64,000 bases of DNA. It comes from Ascarosepion bandense (Eukaryota > Mollusca > Cephalopoda > Sepiida > Sepiidae). The notes under the pieces were generated by a model. The model was not told the DNA's origin, did not search any database, and worked only from the letters and a program-made list of their open reading frames with translations. Below are positions 56,646 to 64,000 of this stretch, piece after piece; positions within the stretch are counted from its first letter, which is position 1, and each line of letters opens with the position of its first letter. The translations under genes were made by a program, and so were the position numbers. The stretch spans positions 94,501-158,500 of the forward strand of contig JBBBDQ010001921.1 in the NCBI GenBank assembly GCA_037127315.1. Reading direction: 5' to 3'.

Positions 56646-57437
56646 ATGGACGGCAGAGTCTTTGATGTCCGGTTGATTCCTGAGTTCAGTGGCGCTGCAA
56701 CTGATATGCCAATCGTCGAGTGGATCGAAAATGCAGAGTTGGTCTGCGAACTCTGTGCTATGGACAAAGTTGAGCGGATTCTTCCATTACGCCTCCGAGG
56801 CGGTGCTCTTGCCGTATACAGGCAGCTCAGCAAGGAACAGAAAGCGGATGCGGAGCAAATTAAACGGGCCCTCATGACCGCGTATGCGATAGATGCATTT
56901 GATGCATACGATCAATTTGTTACTCGGCAACTTCGCTCGGGAGAAACAGTGGACGAGTTTCTGGCCGAACTACATCGTTTAGCTCGGCTGGTTGAGGGAT
57001 CGTTGCCCGAACGATGGATGATATGTGCGTTTGTTTCGGGGTTGCCACAATATGTTAGACAGCTTCTTCGTGCCTCGTCCAGAATGGAGACCATGACATT
57101 GGAGCAGCTTTTGACTCGAGCACGGGCTATCATGACCGACAACGGAAGCTGTAAGGAATCGGTCGCTGCATCCACTGGCAAAACACATTCGAATTCAGAG
57201 TTGCTCCCTGATAACTCGCGCAGTGAGACCTTTTTTTGCTACAAGTGTTCTGGACCCAACCACATGGCGAAGGATTGTATGCAGGGACGCCAAGTGAGGT
57301 CGGACGGTCGAGTGCGGAAGTCTCACCGTGAAACCCGATGCTTCAGATGCCATAAACTTGGACATACATCATCAAGATGCCAGGGAAACGCCCAAGGGGG
57401 GGAGACGTCAGCGCCAGTCTCCTCCCTGAGCAAGTGA
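56646..57437 (+). CDS. gag of the LTR retrotransposon (263 aa)
   Basis: ATG at 56,646, 31 bp after the 5' LTR; the open frame extends upstream into the LTR, but this is the first ATG outside it. The capsid-like part contains GGALAVYRQLSKEQKADAEQ, YAIDAFDAYDQFVTRQLRSG and VSGLPQYVRQLLRASSRMET, matching the helical retrotransposon gag domain (FxxLxxQxLRxGExVxEFLxxLxxLA). Two CCHC knuckles follow: CYKCSGPNHMAKDC and CFRCHKLGHTSSRC. It would package the element RNA into cytoplasmic particles. No stops; looks intact. Overlaps pol by 61 nt. Confidence 0.88.
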   Translation: MDGRVFDVRLIPEFSGAATDMPIVEWIENAELVCELCAMDKVERILPLRLRGGALAVYRQLSKEQKADAEQIKRALMTAYAIDAFDAYDQFVTRQLRSGETVDEFLAELHRLARLVEGSLPERWMICAFVSGLPQYVRQLLRASSRMETMTLEQLLTRARAIMTDNGSCKESVAASTGKTHSNSELLPDNSRSETFFCYKCSGPNHMAKDCMQGRQVRSDGRVRKSHRETRCFRCHKLGHTSSRCQGNAQGGETSAPVSSLSK

Positions 57438-60400
57438 GAATCAAGAAATTGCCCGCCGTAAAAGTGTTCGTGGATGGGCGAGAGTGCACAGCTCTGGTGG
57501 ATTCCGGCTGCTCACAGACGCTGGTGAGCAAAGCTGTGTGTCGCCATTGGAGACAGAAGGAAGTAGGAGTACTGACGGCCGACGGGAAGACTTTGAAGTG
57601 CCGGGGGCACGGCAGAATAAAATTGGAAGTTGAACAGTCTCAGCCCGTAAACATTGAGGTCCTGGTCGTGGATGGACAATTGTTGGGTTTTGACCTGCTT
57701 ATTGGCATCGACGCAATCAAACAGCTAGGAGGTGTTCGCTTGACGGAATCTGGTGAGGCATACTTTGGAAACCTGGATGGATGTGCCGCCATTTCTATCG
57801 ATGAGCCCGATTTCAGTGTGACATTCGATGAAAGGCAAAGAGCGTGGACTGCAACATGGAAATGGGCAAGTGGTCGCTCGCCCGGCGAGCTGACAAATAA
57901 CGTGCAAGAGTACACTGTGCCAGACCATGCCCGGGATGCGTACGAGAAAGAACTCTTGCTATGGCAACGTAACGGATGGTTGCTGCCATATCCCGAGGAG
58001 GAACTTGGTCCACCCAAGGGTCTAATTCCCTTGATGGCAGTCGTGCAGGAACATAAGCAAAAGGTCCGGCCGGTACTCGACTACCGAGAATTGAACGGAT
58101 TTGTAGAAGCATTCACTGCCGATGCCGAAGTGTGCGCACAAAAGCTCAGAGAATGGCGACAGCAAGGAGTTGATGTGTCGCTCTTGGATCTGCGACATGC
58201 CTATCTACAAATTCACATTGACAAGAAGCTGTGGCCATTCCAAACAGTTATTTTCAAGGGCAAGCGGTTCTGCCTTACACGATTGGGGTTTGGACTAAAT
58301 GTGGCACCACTCATCATGAAATCTGTCGTCGACGCTATAATGTCCCAAGATCGTGTGATCAAAAGTGCCACGTCGGCTTACGTTGACGACATTTTTATCA
58401 ATGAGAGCCTGATTTCTGCATCGCGCGTTCGACAGCACCTCTCAGATTACGGCCTAGTCTGTAAAGACCCAAAACGGCTACGAGACGGAACTAGGGTCCT
58501 CGGTCTGCAGGTGTGGGGAGAGAACGGTACTCTCCGATGGAAGCGGAGTGGACAGATCCCGGAAATTCCCGACGTGGTGACTCGTCGACGTGTGTTTTCC
58601 ATTTGTGGGAAACTCGTGGGCCACTTCCCCGTGTGTGGCTGGCTAAGGGTGGCGACTGCATTCATCAAGCGCCGAGCAAGTGCGGTAACCAAGAGATGGG
58701 ACGAGGAAATCAGAAATGCCAATCTGCTTCGTATGCTGGAAGAGACGATGACCAGAGTGTGTGAAATGGACCCTGTTGGAGGAGACTGGTGCATGAATGG
58801 CAACGAGATGAAGGTCTGGGTGGATGCAAGTTCTGTGGCCACAGGAGTGGCGTTAGAGGCGAATGGAAGCATCGTTGAGGATGCTTGTTGGTTGCGCCCG
58901 ACCAATGATGCCAGGCATATCAATCTGGCTGAATTAGATGCAGCAGTCAAAGGCATCAACCTGGCCCTTCAATGGCAGGCTACAGTGTTGCATCTGGTCA
59001 CCGATTCAGCATGCGTACATCGGTGGATATCCGACACCTTGACTGGGAAGGCACGTGTGAACACTAAGGCGGCTGGTGAAATGCTAGTGAGACGACGCTT
59101 AGGAACACTGCGGGCATTAATGGAAGAATATAAATTGACCATGGATGTCACGCTGGTGAAATCCTGTCAAAATCGCGCAGATTGCCTCACCAGAGTGCCA
59201 CGCAAGTGGTTGAATCTACATAAGGAGGGAAAAGAGCCAGTCCCGGAGAGTTGCGCTGCAATGAGGTGCCGACTGAATAAAAGTCAGGTGGTTGACATCC
59301 ACCGAGAAAGTGGACATGCGGGCGTGAAACGAACCCTATACTTCGCCAGACTTATCGACCCACTAGTGTCGAAGGAAATCGTGCGATCGGTTATCAAAGC
59401 CTGTGAAGCCTGCCAGTCTATAGATCCGGCGCCAGTTCATTGGAAAAAGGGAAAATTGAGCGTGGAAAACAACTGGAGTAGAGTAGCAATGGACATAACC
59501 CATTACAATGGCGTGCATTTTTTAACGCTCATTGATTGCGGTTCCTCCAGGTTTGCAATTTGGCGGACATTGCGTCGACAAGATGCACATAGTGTCATTC
59601 ACCAGTTGAAGATGATTTTCTTTGAACGGGGCCCACCAACCGAGATATTGACTGACAATGACGCTGCGTTCACTTGCAGACACTTTAAAGAGTTTGCAAA
59701 CAGCTGGGGTGTGCAGTTAAGATTCCGATGCGCATATTCACCGGCTGGTAATGGAATTGTGGAGCGCAGCCACAGGAGCATTAAGACCATCGCAGCAAGG
59801 AAGGGTTGTTCCGCGTTGGAGGCCGTTTATTGGTATAATGTCACGCCAAAGGACGATGTCTCACCTTCCACGGCACCGGCTGACGTGCTGCATAATTACC
59901 ACGTCAGAGTAAAAGGCATTGAAGCCAAACCCCCACCAGAACCACAGATTATCGGAGGGAGATATGAAGAAGGTGACGTTGTCTGGGTCAAAAATCCGCA
60001 CGGCAAATGCACAACCAAGTTCAGGACCGGGCGGGTAACCGAAATTGTCAGCCCACTGACAGTGCGAATTGATGGGGTACCACGCCATGTCAAAGACCTA
60101 CGGCCATTTTCAGGACCATATGCATCGTCGGGCGATGAAACCGACACAGAAGAGAGTGAGCGATTTATTTACTTGGGGTCAGGTCAACCAAGTGATGGCT
60201 CCGATGGTCCACTAACAGCGGATGCTGACGTGCATGACGAAACCTCAGGTGACAGCCCATCTGAGGACGAACCTTGTGTCGTACCCCTCCGAAGGAGCAC
60301 CCGCCAGAAGAGACCCGCTCCCGAATGCACTTTTTGTGATGATGAGATCAGGGGGGAGTGTGGTGGAGACTTACCTCGCCGAAGCAAAAGAAGGCGGTTT

Positions 60401-60469
60401 GTTTGCACGTGCGTTCGTAGACGTAATGGAACCGCGAGGCGAGCTCATGCGAGGCAGTTTTTCGAATGA
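57377..60469 (+). CDS. pol of the LTR retrotransposon (1,030 aa; PR-RT-RNaseH-IN)
   Basis: Protease: ALVDSGCSQTLVS (D42-S-G). RT: SLLDLRHAYLQIHID (D271), LTRLGFGLNVAPLIM, SAYVDDIFIN (YVDD 335-338). RNase H: VWVDASSVATGVAL, INLAELDAAVKG, LVTDSACVHRW, NRADCLTR. Integrase: HRESGHAGVKRTL ... CEACQSID (HHCC), then D706, D760 and E796 (AMDITHYNG, LTDNDAAF, NGIVERSHRS), spacing D-x53-D-x35-E. All catalytic residues named are present and the frame is unbroken. It lies in the -1 frame relative to gag; a run of seven G at 57,396-57,402 within the overlap could allow slippage, or the ATG at 57,377 could be used. The last ~37 codons lie inside the 3' LTR. No chromodomain was recognised. Confidence 0.92.
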   Translation: MPGKRPRGGDVSASLLPEQVRIKKLPAVKVFVDGRECTALVDSGCSQTLVSKAVCRHWRQKEVGVLTADGKTLKCRGHGRIKLEVEQSQPVNIEVLVVDGQLLGFDLLIGIDAIKQLGGVRLTESGEAYFGNLDGCAAISIDEPDFSVTFDERQRAWTATWKWASGRSPGELTNNVQEYTVPDHARDAYEKELLLWQRNGWLLPYPEEELGPPKGLIPLMAVVQEHKQKVRPVLDYRELNGFVEAFTADAEVCAQKLREWRQQGVDVSLLDLRHAYLQIHIDKKLWPFQTVIFKGKRFCLTRLGFGLNVAPLIMKSVVDAIMSQDRVIKSATSAYVDDIFINESLISASRVRQHLSDYGLVCKDPKRLRDGTRVLGLQVWGENGTLRWKRSGQIPEIPDVVTRRRVFSICGKLVGHFPVCGWLRVATAFIKRRASAVTKRWDEEIRNANLLRMLEETMTRVCEMDPVGGDWCMNGNEMKVWVDASSVATGVALEANGSIVEDACWLRPTNDARHINLAELDAAVKGINLALQWQATVLHLVTDSACVHRWISDTLTGKARVNTKAAGEMLVRRRLGTLRALMEEYKLTMDVTLVKSCQNRADCLTRVPRKWLNLHKEGKEPVPESCAAMRCRLNKSQVVDIHRESGHAGVKRTLYFARLIDPLVSKEIVRSVIKACEACQSIDPAPVHWKKGKLSVENNWSRVAMDITHYNGVHFLTLIDCGSSRFAIWRTLRRQDAHSVIHQLKMIFFERGPPTEILTDNDAAFTCRHFKEFANSWGVQLRFRCAYSPAGNGIVERSHRSIKTIAARKGCSALEAVYWYNVTPKDDVSPSTAPADVLHNYHVRVKGIEAKPPPEPQIIGGRYEEGDVVWVKNPHGKCTTKFRTGRVTEIVSPLTVRIDGVPRHVKDLRPFSGPYASSGDETDTEESERFIYLGSGQPSDGSDGPLTADADVHDETSGDSPSEDEPCVVPLRRSTRQKRPAPECTFCDDEIRGECGGDLPRRSKRRRFVCTCVRRRNGTARRAHARQFFE
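60351..60358 (+). promoter_or_regulatory. Polypurine tract
   Basis: ggggggag directly precedes the TG of the 3' LTR, the expected primer site for plus-strand DNA synthesis. Confidence 0.85.
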
Positions 60470-60747
60470 CACGGCGCATGCGTCATTGGTGAAAGTGAGG
60501 CTCTCGGAGAGTGGGAAATTACGAGACCAAAAAACACATAAAAAGAGCCTACTTCTGTTTCGGGGCACTTTTTGCTATTTACGACTCGAGAAGGCTACAC
60601 CGGTGTTTGGGAGACAGCGTTTTGCTTACGGTGCGCAGGAAACGGAGTCCCTGGTGAAGCAGTGTTCCGGGTTCTACGAGTAGCAGCTGGCGGAGTGGTT
60701 ATTAATTCGGCTACGAACTACACTCTGAGAAGACACAAATACCCACA
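60359..60747 (+). repeat. 3' LTR (389 bp)
   Basis: Same length and, reading base by base, same sequence as the 5' LTR. It contains the pol stop codon. GTCAG follows at 60,748. Confidence 0.95.
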
Positions 60748-62097
60748 GTCAGCAAAGAAATCAGATGTTATGAGACGGTGACAGGGGCCAAGATCAATCG
60801 CGATAAGTCTGTTGGCTTGCGATTGGGTGCGTGGAAGGGAGTTTCTCTTCCCGGACCTTTCCTCTGGACGGACGGGCCGATCAAGATTCTCGGCGTCTTC
60901 TTCGGTCCTGATCTCCAGTTGGAAATGAATTGGTCGGAGGTTCGAGAGAAGGCCGAGGGCGCAGTTCGTCTGTGGACTCGGAGGAAGCTCTCCTTAAAGG
61001 GGAGGGCGGAAGTATGTGCCTCGCACATCTACCCGATTCTCCTTTACCGACTCTCGGTACTTCCTCTCCCGTGTGCCATTCGTTTGGGTTTAATTCAGCT
61101 CTTGTTCTCCTTCCTTTGGGGAGAAGGCAAGTCTCCCAAGGTACGTCGCGAGATCTGTTGCCTGCATCCATCTGAGGGCGGTCTGGGCATGCCTAGCGTT
61201 GAGATTCGTCAACACACGCTTCGCATTAGATTCCTGGATCGAATGTGTATGCTGGAGGATGAGAACGGCGCCCTCGTTCAAGAGGACGTCCATAAAAACT
61301 TTCCATCCCTGAGAAGTGTGCATTTGTCGGAGGAGGAGGCCGGCCGTACTCCTCGTGGCGAGTGCTCCTTCTATAAAGAATGTCGTTTGGCTCTCCAGTT
61401 TCTCTTGCGGGCTACGGATGGCCTCTCCAACGCCCAATCGTTGTCTCTTAGGGCATTATATCGGGTTTTAGTTAGGGGGGCCGTTCAAGATGAACTGATT
61501 GGCGAGCTCGGGCTTACGAAGCAGGTGGCTCGCTCCATATGGCCTTGGGCGCCTGGGTTGAAATGTCTCACTAACGATGAGGCATCACTCACCTGGCTGA
61601 TGATACGAAAGGCTCTCTGGGTAGGCAAGAGGCTTCATGCAGCGGGCCTAACTCCGAAATCAACCTGCGTGCGTTGTGGGCTGACGACGGAAACCGTCGA
61701 TCATGCCTTCTTCCACTGCAGTGTTGTTGCTCCGTTGTGTAAGTTTCTTGAAGACCTCATGGTTCGTATGCTGCGTGGAAAGTTCTTTGTCCTTGAGGCT
61801 AGTTCTGTTTGTAGCAATGTCGTGCCTCCGTTATCTAGGGCTGAGCACTATGTGCTCTTTTGCTTACTAGGTGTTATGCGAGTCGTGATTTGGACGACGC
61901 GACAGAAGGAATTCTATGGTGATGAGAAGTTTACCTCTTCCCAACTGATCTTGTTCTTTAAGCATCAGCTTAAAGTCAAGATCAGGACGGAAAGGAAACG
62001 ACTCACTCCATCTGAATTTGGCAAAAGGTGGGTGAGTCTTGCGCGATTCTGTCGAGTGAAAGGTGCTGACCTGGAGTGGTTGTTTGATGCCGGTTAG

Positions 62098-62839
62098 TCA
62101 TCAGGATATTGGGTGTGCTGGGCAGAACATGTGCACCCCGTCCCTGTTAGGTTAGTGTAGGGAAAGTTTGATTTTTCTGTTTTTGGCTTCAATGTTAACT
62201 TAGCTAGGTTATGATTGCTCATTGGCCCCCTTTTCTTTTTCGTCCCCTATTTTTCTTTAGTTTAACCCCCTTCCCTTCCCACCTTAGGTGTTCAACAATG
62301 TTAGTTCCCCGGTGGATGCGTGGCGACTTTCGTTATTTTTCAAGTGTGCTTTTTCGTTTTTTGTTATTGTGTTTAAATGTGTGAGTGACTGTGTGAGTGA
62401 TTGTTGATTGGATAAGTGATATTATTATATTTCTAAAGCCACGCATTATATTTCGTCCGGGGAAGTGATTTTGCTGTCACAATATTAGAGTAGTGGGGGG
62501 CTTTTATTACTAATATGATTTTGTTTAGTTTCTTGTACATATCTTACTTTCATTGTATAAAATCATTGGGGATTTTAAATGTTGTTATTTCTGCCCATGC
62601 CCTCCACTGAACATTGTACATATGGGAGTTAAGTAGGACTACATAGAGAACCTGAGGTATTATGGTGGACGTGGTAAGAATGGTAAGTAAAAATGTGGTT
62701 TTATGGTGAAAGGTTATTGTAAGCGTGTCAGGGTCAACGAAAGTGAATAGCTAAGTTAAATTAGGACAGTTGAAGACCAGCCTTCCCCATCCCCGTATTA
62801 GGCCTTGTGCCACATTTGTACTTCTGTACAATAAATAAT
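62098..62839 (+). other. 3' UTR of the Tx1-like LINE
   Basis: About 740 bp without a gene between the ORF2 stop and the right target duplication. It ends cttctgtacaataaataat, an A/T-rich tail rather than a pure poly(A). Confidence 0.75.
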
Positions 62840-63062
62840 GAAGTTCTCAGGAAGTTCATAGGAGTTCTGGAGAGTTCTTCAGAGTTTTATTGGAGTTCAG
62901 TAGAACTACTAGGCAGTTGATATTAGTCTGCAGTTAGCCGAATACTAAGGAGTCAGCTTTCAGTGGACGATTACCATGTTCCTAACATTTAGGGTGCGTT
63001 AAGTCGATTAGCAACTGACATAGCATGATCAGAACTTTCAGTGCAAAAACTACTCGACAACA

Positions 63063-63274
63063 CCATCACAACATGGTGGCATGTTATCATTAGAAATCAC
63101 TAAATTAAGCATTTACAGTAATTCAAATAAAATATCCACGTGCATCATGGGAAATCAGTATGAAATCCTAACAACAGAGTGGAATGTGAAGTAGAATTTT
63201 TTTTTCTTTTTTTTAAATTCAACAACAAAAAATATCTTCAAAGAAATTCCCTGAAATTAACAAAACAATCTTAT
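63063..63274. repeat. Right flank of the nest (Rep-B continuation)
   Basis: Starts with CCATC and acaacatggtggcat, shared with Rep-B copy 1. Further on gggaaatcagtatgaaat resembles gaagaaatcagtatggaata at 49,259. The rest is unassigned. Confidence 0.55.
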
Positions 63275-63285
63275 CTTCTTTATCA

Positions 63286-63913
63286 AGAAGTTGCGTGCAT
63301 TGCAGTGCACTGGATATCGTCTCGGAACAACAAATCAGGAAGCCGAGTTCAAATTCCAGTTGTATTCCTTTGATTCATTTACGCACAAATACCCTGAAGA
63401 AAAGTATTAATCCATCTCTTCCCTCCATTTATGGGTTAAATAATAGGACAGATTGGGTTCTGTAGCCTTGGTTGGCAACCAGTCTACTGCAGAAAGCAAT
63501 GGCAAATACTGCGGGATAATCTTCTGCCCAGTCAGTCATGTCTCTTTCGAGACATGATCGCCCAAAGCGTGTATTATGTATGGCACTTAACTGACTGAAA
63601 ATAATAGTTGGAAACATAATTAAAAAATGTACTGGGCAGAAAGTAGGGGATTGGTTTTCTATTGTTATGAAGTAATAAACTGATCCCCCACTAATAATAC
63701 TTAATATAATAATGTAATATAATCTATCTCTTCTCCCCCCAGCTATGAGTTAAATGGCAGGACAGATTGGTTTCCATAGTCTTGGCTGGCAATGAGTCTA
63801 CTGCAGAAAGCAATGGCAACCTACTGCGGGATAATCTTCTGCCCAGTCAGTCATGTCTCTTTTGAGACATGATTGTCTAAAGCATGTATCACGTATGGCA
63901 CTTAACTGACTGA
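63286..63913 (+). mobile_element. Composite SINE unit, copy 2, with 10-11-bp target duplication
   Basis: tRNA-like head (cagtgcactggatatcg; gttcaaattcc), SINE body and tail, 52-bp hairpin (63,641-63,692), then a second headless body and tail ending cttaactgactga. Order and spacing match copy 1 (10,918-11,534, opposite strand). The duplication cttctttatca flanks the entire composite (63,275-63,285 and 63,914-63,924), so the whole unit inserted at once. Confidence 0.85.
63641..63692. repeat. Dispersed ~52-bp hairpin, copy E
   Basis: aagtaggggattgg ... ctgatcccccact; reverse complement of copy A with few changes. Confidence 0.85.
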
Positions 63914-63924
63914 CTTCTTTATCA

Positions 63925-64000
63925 GCATTATAAATGTTCAAAAGAGGTTGATTTCTTAAATTTACCTAAAACAAATCTAGGGCGTGACAAACTGCCACTC
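63925..64000. other. Unassigned right edge
   Basis: Nothing recognised in the last 76 bases. Confidence 0.5.

Larger units (their letters stand above)
56226..60747 (+). mobile_element. Complete LTR retrotransposon (4,522 bp), Ty3/Gypsy-like
   Basis: Two 389-bp LTRs (56,226-56,614 and 60,359-60,747), both TGTGGTGG...ACCCACA and identical by eye. Target duplication GTCAG at 56,221-56,225 and 60,748-60,752. gag and pol overlap; there is no env. A polypurine tract ggggggag (60,351-60,358) touches the 3' LTR. The order PR-RT-RNaseH-IN and the DD35E integrase point to Ty3/Gypsy; some RT motifs (LGFGLNVAP) are not the commonest Gypsy form. Identical LTRs mean very recent insertion. Confidence 0.93.
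54109..62097 (+). pseudogene. Tx1-like LINE ORF2 (EN-RT), split by an LTR retrotransposon
   Basis: ATG at 54,109. APE-like endonuclease: ASLNARGLRS, CCLQETRF, LAGDWNAVLD, YTDHRLVRV. RT: KTPGLDGLPYELY, NYRPLTMLNTDLKIFAKILA, INLDQSKAFDRVDH, IRQGCPLSPLLY and YSAYADDVSVF (YADD at residues 688-691). The insertion follows codon 705-706, just after YADD. The downstream part (60,748-62,097) resumes in the same frame with GAKINRDKSVGL and carries a zinc finger CVRCGLTTETVDHAFFHC near the C-terminus. Insert plus duplication is 4,527 bp, divisible by three, and no stop or indel is seen in either half. The uninterrupted product would have been about 1,153 residues. Confidence 0.9.
50946..62839 (+). mobile_element. 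Full-length Tx1-like non-LTR retrotransposon (7.37 kb without its insert)
   Basis: Flanked by the 13-bp duplication gaagttctcagga (50,933-50,945 and 62,840-62,852). It has a ~1-kb T-rich 5' region, ORF1 (51,997-54,096, frame-damaged), ORF2 (54,109-62,097, interrupted only by the LTR element at 56,226-60,747), a ~740-bp 3' region and an aataaataat tail. ORF2 block order and the C-terminal zinc finger fit the L1/Tx1 group; Tx1 rather than another L1 relative is inferred from motif resemblance. Confidence 0.88.
50742..63062. mobile_element. Solo LTR (about 414 bp) split by a Tx1-like LINE
   Basis: Left piece 50,742-50,945 begins TGTTATGG; right piece 62,853-63,062 ends CGACAACA, so the unit is TG...CA. 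It is flanked by CCATC at 50,737-50,741 and 63,063-63,067. The left piece holds three 55-bp tandem units. No internal retrotransposon region is left, as expected from LTR-LTR recombination. Alternative: the right end is four to six bases further on (CCATCACA); the empty-site copy at 48,977-49,000 favours CCATC as target duplication. Confidence 0.7.

Overview
The window reads as AT-rich, repeat-dominated, intron-free intergenic DNA from an invertebrate metazoan nuclear genome. A mollusc, possibly a cephalopod, is my guess from the mix of elements (RTE/CFDP2-like LINEs, jockey-like LINEs, tRNA-SINEs, Helitron, mariner/Tc1, Ty3/Gypsy, Tx1-like LINE, long CA/TA microsatellites), but the sequence alone does not fix the species. 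I found no convincing single-copy host gene. All credible coding potential belongs to mobile elements, and most short open frames are by-products of tandem repeats.

Layout. 1-4.1 kb: 143-bp satellite, homogeneous on the right with a four-unit higher-order pattern and decayed on the left. 4.8-5.5 kb: a short non-autonomous Helitron. 8.1-13.3 kb, minus strand: a Tc1/mariner transposase relic, then a decayed Ty3/Gypsy pol (PR-RT-RNaseH-IN) broken by a solo LTR and by a composite SINE. 14.7-17 kb: dispersed repeat 'Rep-A' and other Gypsy integrase fragments. 17.3-18.4 kb: a 30-bp minisatellite grown inside an RTE LINE fragment. 19.3-20.6 kb: RTE fragments, one carrying a 5S-rRNA-headed SINE. 20.7-21.9 kb: jockey-like fragments. 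22.1-23.6 kb: an inverted repeat whose arms carry a hammerhead-ribozyme-like motif, around a young RTE fragment. 24.4-25.0 kb: a 657-bp near-perfect palindrome. 26.3-27.5 kb: RTE fragments. 27.8-31.1 kb: a 32-bp AT-rich minisatellite. 31.6-33 kb: a second inverted repeat around an RTE fragment. 33.0-36.3 kb: a near full-length RTE-type LINE with an open 990-codon EN-RT frame. 36.4-47.2 kb: a patchwork of retroelement C-termini, jockey-like, RTE, hAT and SINE pieces. 47.8-50.7 kb: tRNA-SINEs, a mariner fragment and another dispersed repeat.

50.7-63.1 kb is a four-level nest: a dispersed repeat holds a solo LTR (TSD CCATC); the LTR holds a 7.4-kb Tx1-like LINE (13-bp TSD); the LINE ORF2 holds a complete 4.5-kb LTR retrotransposon with 389-bp LTRs identical by eye and TSD GTCAG. 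The LTR element has gag with two zinc knuckles and pol with PR-RT-RNaseH-IN, including a DD35E integrase. It is the youngest insertion in the window and looks coding-competent. The window closes with a second copy of the composite SINE.

The less routine signals are the hammerhead-like motif with a compensatory base pair, the composite SINE-hairpin-SINE unit that has moved as one block, a recurring hairpin of about 55 bp, the satellite higher-order repeat, and the dated nest. All calls come from reading the sequence; no database search was run.
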